Position numbers and translations under genes: made by a program
Notes under the pieces: model-generated
Told to the model about the DNA's origin: nothing
Seen by the model: the letters and a program-made list of their open reading frames with translations, nothing else
Databases searched by the model: none
Origin: Flavobacterium sp.
GTDB lineage: Bacteria; Bacteroidota; Bacteroidia; Flavobacteriales; Flavobacteriaceae
Assembly: GCF_035195345.1 (NCBI RefSeq)
Contig: NZ_CP136574.1
Coordinates: 992,001-1,056,000, forward strand
Direction: 5' to 3'
DNA length: 64,000 nt
Shown here: one piece after another, positions 32,512 to 38,893 of the stretch
Numbering within the stretch: the first letter of the stretch is position 1
Layout: every line of letters starts with the position of its first letter

Positions 32512-32695
32512 TGTTTTTGAATTTATAGTTGTTAGATTTTAAATTTTTTAACCTTGCGTTTGCTTTCTCCAATCCGTGTTTTATATTGGCAAAAAAGTTA
32601 TCTAAGCATTGTTGCTCGTTTGGTGATAATTTCTCAAATGGTTTGTTATTTAAGAACCATTTTCCGTCTTCTAGTTTTATAGTCATTCCTTCCAT
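32498..32695 (-). CDS. Small phage protein, 65 aa
   Basis: The frame can start at 32707, but the ATG at 32695 (MEGMTIKLEDGKW) overlaps the stop of the upstream gene as TAATG and is preferred. A charged helical protein of unknown family, followed by the Rad50-like gene with a 14-nt overlap. Confidence 0.5.
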   Translation of the reverse strand: MEGMTIKLEDGKWFLNNKPFEKLSPNEQQCLDNFFANIKHGLEKANARLKNLKSNNYKFKNNENN

Positions 32696-32916
32696 TACAT
32701 AAACCATTTAAAGTCAGACAAAGAATAATCATCAAGCATTTCACCAAGTTGTGGTATTTGATACTTGTAAGCCAGTTGAAGCAATTCGAATGCTTTTTCT
32801 TCATTTTCTGTTGCATCGAATTCTTTTCTAATTATTCTTCCTAATAGTTCAAGGGATTTCGCATCGCTTAAAGAAGTATTTTCTAAGCGTTGTAGTAAGA
32901 GAACTTTCATACTCAT
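32695..32916 (-). CDS. Small phage protein, 73 aa
   Basis: A helical 73-aa protein (MSMKVLLLQRLENTSLSD...) with no known family; acidic C-terminus. Coupled to the next gene by a TAATG overlap. Confidence 0.45.
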   Translation of the reverse strand: MSMKVLLLQRLENTSLSDAKSLELLGRIIRKEFDATENEEKAFELLQLAYKYQIPQLGEMLDDYSLSDFKWFM

Positions 32917-32922
32917 AATGTT

Positions 32923-33144
32923 TTAAGGTTTGGTTAGATTTCCTAATAGTTTAGTTTTAAGCGTATCGCTTAATTGCGTGCCCTTTCGGGTGGGCTCTGG
33001 ATTATTCCCCAACATATCCAAAGCCCTTTTTGCTTCACTTTCGAGTTGTGTAGCTAAATTGTAATTCTGCATGGCAACTGCTTTCATCTGTTGTGATGAT
33101 TCAACTTGCTTTTTGTAGAATGATATTTTATCTCGCTTGTTCAT
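32923..33144 (-). CDS. Small phage protein, 73 aa
   Basis: A 73-aa protein of alternating charged helices (MNKRDKISFYKKQVESSQ...) with a basic C-terminal tail. No family recognised. Overlaps the upstream gene by 17 nt. Confidence 0.45.
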   Translation of the reverse strand: MNKRDKISFYKKQVESSQQMKAVAMQNYNLATQLESEAKRALDMLGNNPEPTRKGTQLSDTLKTKLLGNLTKP

Positions 33145-33319
33145 TGGAAATAGATTTTAAAATAGTTTCCACATATTTCTTTTCGTCGGTATTAAGAAAT
33201 CCTATACCAGCATTAACCGCCTTATCCGCAGCAAGAACACCTCTTAATAGAGATTTGAAAGTTTCTAAATCTTGGTCTTTCAATTCTATTTTTACAATAG
33301 TTTCTTTAGTGATTACCAT
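33128..33319 (-). CDS. Small acidic phage protein, 63 aa
   Basis: A 63-aa protein (MVITKETIVKIELKDQDL...) with an acidic, helical character. It is the gene directly after the Cro-like HTH gene, an arrangement also seen for anti-CRISPR or host-takeover proteins, but the sequence itself gives no family. Confidence 0.45.
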   Translation of the reverse strand: MVITKETIVKIELKDQDLETFKSLLRGVLAADKAVNAGIGFLNTDEKKYVETILKSISNEQAR

Positions 33320-33322
33320 GAT

Positions 33323-33544
33323 TTAAGTCTCAAAAAGTTCACTTTCTTTCTTATTGGTGTATTTTTTAATCACATTCAAAACCGCTGGTTTTTGAAGTGT
33401 AGGAGATCTTCTGACCGCATAAGTGTAAACTGAACTTTCTGCAATACCTAAAGGTTCAGCAATCAATTCACGAAGTCTTACATCATTTCTTATTAAATGA
33501 TAAACTTCTTGCTTTAAAATTTTTTTGGTTTTTTCTACTACCAT
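33323..33544 (-). CDS. Cro-like HTH regulator, 73 aa
   Basis: A 73-aa protein; the segment LRELIAEPLGIAESSVYTYAV (residues about 24-44) reads as a helix-turn-helix. It lies close to the operator region opposite the S24 repressor, the place of a Cro-type repressor of the lysogenic promoter. Confidence 0.6.
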   Translation of the reverse strand: MVVEKTKKILKQEVYHLIRNDVRLRELIAEPLGIAESSVYTYAVRRSPTLQKPAVLNVIKKYTNKKESELFET

Positions 33545-33567
33545 TTTGCTTTCATTTTACTTTCTTT

Positions 33568-33816
33568 TTATTGTATTCTCCAAACTCTTACTCCGTTACT
33601 TAACTGCGTAGTTTTAAATTTTTTACCCGTTTTATCTTTTCTATTGTATGTACACGAAGCATTACTTATTTTCATTTGTAATAATGCAGTACTACATTCA
33701 TCTTTTAATGGATAAAAGAAACTATCCCCAACTTCCATTTTATGAAATGGATATTTGCATTCCTTTTTTTTTGGCGCTGGAATAGGAATGTTTTTTTCTA
33801 TTTGAACCATTCTCAT
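33568..33816 (-). CDS. Small basic phage protein, 82 aa
   Basis: The frame starts with TTG at 33825, but ATG at 33816 overlaps the stop of the preceding 44-aa gene as TAATG and is preferred. The protein has a proline and lysine-rich N-terminus and a beta-rich core ending GVRVWRIQ. Early gene of unknown function. Confidence 0.5.
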   Translation of the reverse strand: MRMVQIEKNIPIPAPKKKECKYPFHKMEVGDSFFYPLKDECSTALLQMKISNASCTYNRKDKTGKKFKTTQLSNGVRVWRIQ

Positions 33817-33950
33817 TACAAGCAAATTATATTTTTGTTATTCATCATAAATCTTACAAATGCCATTGTTGGCAAGTGTCTAACGATTCTATATTCTGCG
33901 TTTTGAAACTCTTGTTTCTGTTTTTCTGAATAATTATAAGCTGTTCCCAT
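33816..33950 (-). CDS. 44-aa early phage microprotein
   Basis: An ATG at 33950 opens 44 codons (MGTAYNYSEKQKQEFQN...) ending with TAA that overlaps the next start as TAATG. Basic and helical with a short hydrophobic C-terminus. It is the first gene after the early promoter region and is probably real because of its coupling to the next gene. Confidence 0.45.
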   Translation of the reverse strand: MGTAYNYSEKQKQEFQNAEYRIVRHLPTMAFVRFMMNNKNIICL

Positions 33951-33980
33951 TTTGTTAAAATTTAGTTGTTGTTAATTTGT

Positions 33981-34019
33981 GCCGTTGTTGGTTTGAACCT
34001 ACAGCTAAACTGCAACGGC
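33981..34019 (-). ncRNA. 5'-UTR hairpin, mini tRNA-like
   Basis: Arms GCCGTTG/CAACGGC (33981-33987/34013-34019) enclose GGT/ACC and CAG/CTG hairpins. On the minus strand it includes a GGTTCAAACC T-arm-like part. It lies in the leader of the early operon, 31 nt upstream of the 44-aa gene. Possible leader regulation; weak evidence. Confidence 0.35.
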
Positions 34020-34122
34020 TTGTTTTTATCTTTCAGGCTTTTTCAGAAAGGTTATCGTAAACCCACCGCCTTTTTTTTATTTGTATTTTTTTTATTCAGT
34101 ATGTCAAAGAACTTTGTTACAT

Positions 34123-34142
34123 TTGTACATTACAATTGTACA
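34123..34142. promoter_or_regulatory. Candidate repressor operator
   Basis: Two TTGTACA copies (34123-34129 and 34136-34142) sit 13 nt apart, each containing the palindrome TGTACA, with a perfect 10-nt palindrome TACAATTGTA (34131-34140) between. It lies between the divergent repressor (34432, plus) and early genes (minus). It is the best operator candidate for the S24 repressor. Confidence 0.6.
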
Positions 34143-34238
34143 GAGCAAATATACAAACATTTCAAACAAAACAAACAAACAGAATAAAAAAAAGTTGTTT
34201 TTGTTGTAATTTATATTCGTTCTAAATTATTTAATAGT

Positions 34239-34406
34239 ATGTCTAATAGGGTTGGCGGTTATTACAGAAAAAACGGAACTTACGTATCTCCAGATGGTTA
34301 CGGAAGAAAAAAAGGCGGTAGAAATAATAAAGATGGATTTAATGGAGTAATTCTTTTAATCCTATTCTTTCTTTTTATAATTATTGTAAATAAATGTTCA
34401 GAGTAA
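34239..34406 (+). CDS. 55-aa membrane microprotein
   Basis: An ATG at 34239 opens 55 codons. The first 33 residues are Gly-, Tyr- and Arg-rich (MSNRVGGYYRKNGTYVSPDG), followed by a 14-residue hydrophobic segment (VILLILFFLFIIIV) and a short charged end. Located upstream of the repressor on the lysogenic strand, so probably expressed in the lysogen. Function unknown. Confidence 0.5.
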   Translation: MSNRVGGYYRKNGTYVSPDGYGRKKGGRNNKDGFNGVILLILFFLFIIIVNKCSE

Positions 34407-34431
34407 TCGCAAACATTTCAAACAAAACAAA

Positions 34432-35046
34432 ATGAAAGATTTAACAGAAAAAATATATAAGGAAAAAAAAATGCAACGAGTAAGCTGGAATACATTAGCT
34501 GAAAATTTACCTATATCTGGTGAAGCATTAAGAGTTTCTTTTGTTAGAGATAGTGTTGATGAAAACTATCTTAATGAAGTATGTAAAAAATTAAAAATAA
34601 ATACATATAATAAAAAAGAAGATAAAAACATAGAAACAGTAGAAGAACCAACAACTAACTATTATTATCCAGATGTAAATGCAAGCGCTGGTTTAGAAAC
34701 CGAAATGCAAAATGATGAACTAAACAGAATTCCTATTAATATTCCTAATTGGGAACGAGGAATAGCATTTATAAATGTTTATGGAGATAGCATGTATCCA
34801 AAATTTTGTAATGGAGAAATAATAGGTATAAAAGAAGTTGAACCTCAATACATAAATTATGGATATGCCTATGTTGTAATATTTAATGACGGTCAAGTGT
34901 TTTTAAAATATATAAGAAAAGGTAAAGACAACGAACACTGGGTTTTGGATTCCGAAAACCCAAAATATGAATCAAGAGAATATCATTTATCATTGATAAA
35001 AAAAATATTTATAATTAAAGGAGTAATAACTAAAACAACTATGTAA
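34432..35046 (+). CDS. S24 family phage repressor (LexA/CI-type)
   Basis: A 204-aa repressor. The N-terminal 60 residues are a divergent DNA-binding domain. The C-terminal S24 peptidase domain has the nucleophile in YGDSMYPKF (S120) and the catalytic lysine in VFLKYIRKG (K159). Self-cleavage after RecA activation would induce the prophage. It is expressed opposite to the early genes. Confidence 0.85.
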   Translation: MKDLTEKIYKEKKMQRVSWNTLAENLPISGEALRVSFVRDSVDENYLNEVCKKLKINTYNKKEDKNIETVEEPTTNYYYPDVNASAGLETEMQNDELNRIPINIPNWERGIAFINVYGDSMYPKFCNGEIIGIKEVEPQYINYGYAYVVIFNDGQVFLKYIRKGKDNEHWVLDSENPKYESREYHLSLIKKIFIIKGVITKTTM

Positions 35047-35048
35047 CC

Positions 35049-35474
35049 ATGAAAAAATTAATTTTATTATTGTCATTAGCATTTATATTATCGTGTTCAA
35101 GCGATTCTGACTCAAACGAAACTAATGCATCGTTTATTGGTAAATGGACTATTGAGTTTGAAAAAGACTACACTTCAACAGGGACTTTATATCAAACTTA
35201 TAATTATTCTCAAGAAGAGTGTTATCACATGACTACTTATGAATTCAAAACTAATGGTCAATTTATTAAGGATTCTTATGATTTTGACGCTTTTAATTGT
35301 GTGAGAAACCCAGTTAGAACATATAATTATACTCACTCTGGAAATACAATAACTATTACAGCTAATGAGATTGAAAATTTAATTATAGTTGAAAACACTT
35401 CAAATGATTTAAAATTGAAAAAAGTAAATCCTGACAATTCCTTCACTATTATCGAATACTCAAGAGTGAACTAA
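35049..35474 (+). CDS. Lipoprotein, lipocalin-like
   Basis: A 141-aa protein with a lipoprotein signal: MKKLILLLSLAFILSC, lipobox LSC at residues 14-16. The mature part (SFIGKWTIEFEKDY... TYEFKTNGQF) resembles the lipocalin-like domains common in Bacteroidota. It follows the repressor by 2 nt and is likely expressed in lysogens, so it may alter the host surface, for example by blocking superinfection. That role is inferred. Confidence 0.65.
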   Translation: MKKLILLLSLAFILSCSSDSDSNETNASFIGKWTIEFEKDYTSTGTLYQTYNYSQEECYHMTTYEFKTNGQFIKDSYDFDAFNCVRNPVRTYNYTHSGNTITITANEIENLIIVENTSNDLKLKKVNPDNSFTIIEYSRVN

Positions 35475-35476
35475 TA

Positions 35477-35737
35477 ATGCAAGAAGCAGATAAAAGGATA
35501 TTGAAGTTAATTGATCTTTTGATTTTTGAAAAAAAGATTAAAAACCAAAAAGACTTCTGTTCAGAGGTTGGTCTTCTTTTGCCTAATTTATCAAAAATTA
35601 AAAAGGGAGAATCTCGATTTAGAGTTTCGCATATTGAAGTTATTTCTAAAAAATATAACGTTAATATAAATTGGATTTTTGGAACAGAAAATAAAGTATT
35701 CAGAACACCTGAAAGCATTGAAATAACAAGCATTTAA
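35477..35737 (+). CDS. Helix-turn-helix phage protein, 86 aa
   Basis: An 86-aa XRE-like HTH protein: the segment NQKDFCSEVGLLLPNLSKIKKGESRF reads as helix-turn-helix (residues about 23-50). It lies in the lysogenic operon after the lipoprotein. Probably a transcription regulator such as an excision or lytic control factor. Confidence 0.6.
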   Translation: MQEADKRILKLIDLLIFEKKIKNQKDFCSEVGLLLPNLSKIKKGESRFRVSHIEVISKKYNVNINWIFGTENKVFRTPESIEITSI

Positions 35738-35742
35738 GCAAA

Positions 35743-35866
35743 TACATTGCCGACAATGTAAAATGACAACAAAAGATAAATATTAACCAAATTTGGTTGC
35801 CGTCAATGCTTCGTGAAGTGTTGATTTTACTGTAATTACACACATTGGGTTTTTGTGTTCGTAAGA
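35743..35866. other. Phage attachment region with repeats
   Basis: Between the last phage gene and the tRNA fragment are a TACATTG/CAATGTA hairpin (35743-35749/35754-35760), a 14-nt palindrome AACCAAATTTGGTT (35785-35798), and a direct repeat TTGCCGNCAATG (35747-35758 and 35797-35808). These are candidate integrase or excisionase arm sites. Confidence 0.45.
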
Positions 35867-35908
35867 TTCATAACCCTGAGGTCACGGGTTCAACTCCCGT
35901 CTTCGCTA
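35867..35908 (+). other. Attachment site: 3' half of a tRNA with CAT anticodon
   Basis: The plus strand carries anticodon loop TTCATAA, 3' anticodon strand CCCTG, variable loop, T-arm ACGGG-TTCAACT-CCCGT, and acceptor 3' strand CTTCGCT plus A. The 5' half is missing: upstream sequence cannot form the anticodon or acceptor stem. The cut is at the anticodon loop, a common tyrosine-integrase crossover. The intact tRNA should be at the other prophage end. Confidence 0.75.
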
Positions 35909-35910
35909 CG

Positions 35911-35950
35911 AAAACCCGAAATTTTACTTTATTGTAGATTTCGGGTTTTG
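35911..35950 (+). terminator. Terminator of the disrupted tRNA gene
   Basis: A 12-bp stem (35911-35922/35938-35949) with an internal loop is followed by a T-rich run. It directly follows the tRNA fragment, as expected for the original host tRNA terminator. Confidence 0.8.
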
Positions 35951-35974
35951 TTTTTAAAACCTAATTAACTGATA

Positions 35975-36658
35975 ATGAAATTAAAGTATTTTTTTACCGC
36001 ACTTTTGATGCTTATTAGTTCTATTGGATTTTCTCAATTGAAAACAATCACAAACCAAACATCTTATCCTTTTTGGATTAATGTTCCAAAATCAGAAAGC
36101 ACAGAAAAACAACCAGTTTTAATTTTTCTACACGGAAAAAGTCTATCAGGAACCGATTTAAATCGTGTGAGACGTTACGGAGTATTACGTGCAATGGACA
36201 AAGGAAGGAAAATTCCAGCCATAGTTGTAGCACCACAATTGGCAAAAGGCAGTTGGAATCCTGATAAAGTCCTTGAAGTTTTAACATATGTAAAGAAAAA
36301 CTACAACGTAGATACAACTAGAATTTATGTTTGCGGAATGAGTTTAGGCGGTTATGGAACATTGCACTTTGCAGGTAAGCACGCGGATAAAATTACTGCT
36401 GCTGTAGCTATTTGTGGAGGCGGAAACGTAAGCGATGGTTGTAAATTGAGCACAATTCCTCTTTGGATTCAACATGGTGATAAAGATTATATTGTTCCAA
36501 TGTCTGAATCTCAAAAAGTAGTAAATGCTATTAGAAAATGTAACGAAAAAGCGAATCTAATTTTTTCCATTATAAAAGGTGGAAATCACGGTAATGTTGA
36601 ACGTCTTTTTCATGAAGATGCATTATACAATTGGCTATTTGAACAAAAAAGAGAATAA
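35975..36658 (+). CDS. Secreted alpha/beta-hydrolase (esterase)
   Basis: A 227-aa secreted enzyme with a signal peptide (about 20 residues, ending GFSQ). It has the GxSxG nucleophile motif GMSLGG (S123), an HGK oxyanion segment near residue 53, the acid in QHGDKDYIVP (D169), and the base in GGNHGN (H205). It resembles phospholipase/carboxylesterase and PHB-depolymerase-like hydrolases. First gene past the prophage, so a true chromosomal gene. Confidence 0.8.
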   Translation: MKLKYFFTALLMLISSIGFSQLKTITNQTSYPFWINVPKSESTEKQPVLIFLHGKSLSGTDLNRVRRYGVLRAMDKGRKIPAIVVAPQLAKGSWNPDKVLEVLTYVKKNYNVDTTRIYVCGMSLGGYGTLHFAGKHADKITAAVAICGGGNVSDGCKLSTIPLWIQHGDKDYIVPMSESQKVVNAIRKCNEKANLIFSIIKGGNHGNVERLFHEDALYNWLFEQKRE

Positions 36659-36763
36659 TTCAAACGAATTTTACAACAAAAATATTAAGTTAAACACTTC
36701 TAAACTGAAGGTTAAATTTTCATACTATTCAATCCTTTTGAATACTTTTAATAAAAAAATGAT

Positions 36764-37297
36764 ATGAAACTGTTAATCTTATTCCTATTAATCCCATTTC
36801 TCATGAATGAAAACCTACTTTTCGATTTTAATAAAAATACAAATCCAAAAGAATGGCGAATCATTGACGATGTAGTAATGGGTGGCAGATCTAATGGTCA
36901 ATTCCAAATGGATACAGAAGGAAATGGATTGTTTTTTGGAGCTGTTTCTACCGAAAATAATGGCGGGTTTTCGTCGGTACGTCATCAATTAAACCAACGA
37001 AATATAAGTGCTTTTTCTAAAATCAATATTCGATTAAAAGGCGACGGTAAAACCTATCAATTTAGAATCAAAGATAACGTTAGTTCGTATTACGCTTACA
37101 TCACTAGTTTCAAAACTTCAGGAAATTGGGAAACGATTACTATCAATTTAAAAGATTTATATCCTTCGTTTAGAGGGCAAACCTTAAACTTACCAAATTT
37201 TAAAGGTGATTTTATAGAAGAAATTGTTTTCCTTATTGGTAATAAAAAGAATGAATCGTTTGAATTGAGAATAGATACAATCGAGCTAGTAAAATAG
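36764..37297 (+). CDS. CIA30 family protein
   Basis: A 177-aa protein matching the complex I intermediate-associated 30 (CIA30) family: LLFDFNKNTNPKEWRIIDDVVMGGRSNG at the start, ending with a beta-sandwich pattern (FKGDFIEEIVFLIGNKKNESF). A signal-like hydrophobic start is present, so export is possible. Function in bacteria is not well defined; bacterial members are not shown to assemble complex I. Confidence 0.75.
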   Translation: MKLLILFLLIPFLMNENLLFDFNKNTNPKEWRIIDDVVMGGRSNGQFQMDTEGNGLFFGAVSTENNGGFSSVRHQLNQRNISAFSKINIRLKGDGKTYQFRIKDNVSSYYAYITSFKTSGNWETITINLKDLYPSFRGQTLNLPNFKGDFIEEIVFLIGNKKNESFELRIDTIELVK

Positions 37298-37329
37298 CCC
37301 TAAAAATCACATGCTTTAAAAATATCTAT

Positions 37330-37337
37330 TATCTTTG
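37330..37337 (+). promoter_or_regulatory. -7 promoter element TATCTTTG upstream of dus
   Basis: Matches the TAnnTTTG consensus of Bacteroidota. It lies only 4 nt upstream of the start codon at 37342, so the transcript would be leaderless or nearly so. No clear -33 TTG at usual spacing. Confidence 0.4.
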
Positions 37338-37341
37338 TGGC

Positions 37342-38286
37342 ATGATGCCAACGTTACTTTCGTCTCCACTACAAGGATTTACTGACTTTAGATTTAGAAA
37401 TGCCTTTCACAAATATTTTGGTGGAATTGACACCTTCTATTCTCCTTATATAAAACTGAACGGAAAATTAGTTATTAAAGGTTCTTTCGAAAGAGACATT
37501 CTTCCTGAAAACAATAGTACACTAAATGTAATTCCTCAGATTATCACTAACGATGCTGAAGAATTTCTATTTGTTGCTAAATACGTTCAGCAGTTTGGGT
37601 ATAAAGAGTTAAATTGGAATTTAGGTTGTCCGTACCCTATGGTAGCGAAATGCGGCATGGGCTCAGGATTAATTAGCAACACATCACAAATCGAACATAT
37701 TTTAAAACGCGTCCATAACGAAACTGACATTATTGTTTCGATGAAAATGCGTATGGGTTATGAAAATCCAACTGAAATTTTAGACGTCTTCCCTATTTTA
37801 GAACAATACCCCATTAAAAATATTGCTATTCATGCTCGAATAGGTAAACAATTATATAAAGGCGGTGTTGATTTAGATTCGTTTCAAAAATGTTTAGATA
37901 CTTCCAAACAAAAAATTTATTACAATGGAGATATTACATCTGTAGAAAAATTCAGAACGATGCAAGAACGCTTCCCTTCTATTGACCATTGGATGATTGG
38001 AAGAGGCTTAATTGCAAATCCTTTTTTACCTTCAATGATTAAAAATAACACCACAGAATATCCTAAAAATAAATTGGAAATTTTTGAAGCTTTTCACGAT
38101 ACCATTTATCAGGAATATGATGCGTATTTACAAGGTCCAACACCCATTCGTATGAAAATGTTAGGCTTTTGGGAATATTTTTCAGAATCGTTTTCAAATC
38201 CTCAAAAAACCTATAAAAAAATTAAAAAAGCAGGAAATAGTAAGAATTACGAAAGTGCTGTGAAAGAAATTTTTAAAAATGGGTGA
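37342..38286 (+). CDS. dus: tRNA-dihydrouridine synthase
   Basis: A 314-aa Dus family enzyme. Family signs are SSPLQGFTDFRFRNAF at the N-terminus, NWNLGCPYPMVAKCGMGSG with the catalytic cysteine (residues about 92-110), SMKMRMGY, AIHARIG, and GRGLIANPFL. It reduces uridine to dihydrouridine in tRNA using FMN. A one-codon shorter start is possible. Confidence 0.9.
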   Translation: MMPTLLSSPLQGFTDFRFRNAFHKYFGGIDTFYSPYIKLNGKLVIKGSFERDILPENNSTLNVIPQIITNDAEEFLFVAKYVQQFGYKELNWNLGCPYPMVAKCGMGSGLISNTSQIEHILKRVHNETDIIVSMKMRMGYENPTEILDVFPILEQYPIKNIAIHARIGKQLYKGGVDLDSFQKCLDTSKQKIYYNGDITSVEKFRTMQERFPSIDHWMIGRGLIANPFLPSMIKNNTTEYPKNKLEIFEAFHDTIYQEYDAYLQGPTPIRMKMLGFWEYFSESFSNPQKTYKKIKKAGNSKNYESAVKEIFKNG

Positions 38287-38426
38287 TCAAGAATAAATCC
38301 AAGGGAAAAAATCCAATTCAAACTCAAAACAAGCTCAAGTGCAAGCAAAAATGAGTGAAACGCTCTGTGTATCTCTTTTAAACATAATCAAAATCAAAAA
38401 AAAGCTCTGTGAAGCTCTGTGTAAAA
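38281..38426. repeat. Intergenic repeat-rich stretch (copy 1)
   Basis: Contains a 23-nt exact copy (38354-38376) of a sequence found again at 38821-38843, plus nearby degenerate copies of CTCTGTG(A/T)-type motifs. No gene. See interspersed repeat finding. Confidence 0.55.
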
Positions 38427-38774
38427 CTAAATTTTGAATCGAACACCTATCTTTCTCCCAATTAAATAAGCGACTCCAATTCCTAAAATTAAAATCCAAA
38501 GATTCATGAAAATATAAAACGTATACGCTACTGGATTTTCAGTTGAATTGAAACAGTAACTTTCAATCAAAAAACAAAAATGAGTAGTTTCTTTAGAAAA
38601 TTGCGACAACGCAAAACTCATCAAAAACGTAATTCCCAAAGCGGATAAAATATAAACCACGTTTTTATTCATTGGTTTTTTACCTGTTGGTTGAAACACG
38701 TTTCGTTCTACTTCAGTACGTTTATTGTGCTGAAGTGACCAAATTACTTTTTTACCTTCGTCGTCTAAATTCAT
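38427..38774 (-). CDS. Two-helix inner membrane protein, hypothetical
   Basis: A 115-aa protein (start ATG at 38774, MNLDDEGKKVIW; alternative at 38786). Hydrophobic helices at residues about 41-58 and 86-107, with a basic cytoplasmic end. No family recognised. The intergenic DNA on both sides holds a shared repeat. Confidence 0.55.
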   Translation of the reverse strand: MNLDDEGKKVIWSLQHNKRTEVERNVFQPTGKKPMNKNVVYILSALGITFLMSFALSQFSKETTHFCFLIESYCFNSTENPVAYTFYIFMNLWILILGIGVAYLIGRKIGVRFKI

Positions 38775-38820
38775 TTCAAAAATCAATTACAAATTCAAAA
38801 ATCAAATTCAAACTCACATA

Positions 38821-38843
38821 AGTGAAACGCTCTGTGTATCTCT
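38821..38843. repeat. 23-nt intergenic repeat (copy 2)
   Basis: Identical over 23 nt to 38354-38376. Both are in gene-free stretches flanking the 115-aa membrane gene. Confidence 0.6.
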
Positions 38844-38893
38844 ACTCTACTCAATCAATATCAAAAAAAACTAGGAGAATCTCTGTGTAATTA

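Larger units (their letters stand above)
1..35908. mobile_element. Tailed-phage prophage, right-hand part (left end outside window)
   Basis: A continuous block of phage genes, nearly all on the minus strand, runs from an early and repressor region at the right to capsid and tail genes at the left. Recognisable phage hallmarks are terminase large subunit, portal, scaffold, major capsid protein, RecT, RuvC-like resolvase and an S24 repressor. The right boundary is set by a 3' tRNA fragment at 35867-35908 followed by a native-looking terminator. The left boundary, tape measure, lysis genes and integrase are not in the window. No interrupted gene is seen, so the visible part looks intact. It is probably a temperate Caudoviricetes phage. 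Confidence 0.9.

Noticed and set aside
33981..34019. A tRNA gene in the early leader
   Set aside because: It has a T-arm-like motif and an acceptor-like stem, but is only 39 nt long and lacks D and anticodon arms.
36659..36763. Small gene overlapping the esterase end (36579-36767)
   Set aside because: The frame runs through the end of the esterase and AT-rich spacer and has no plausible start context.
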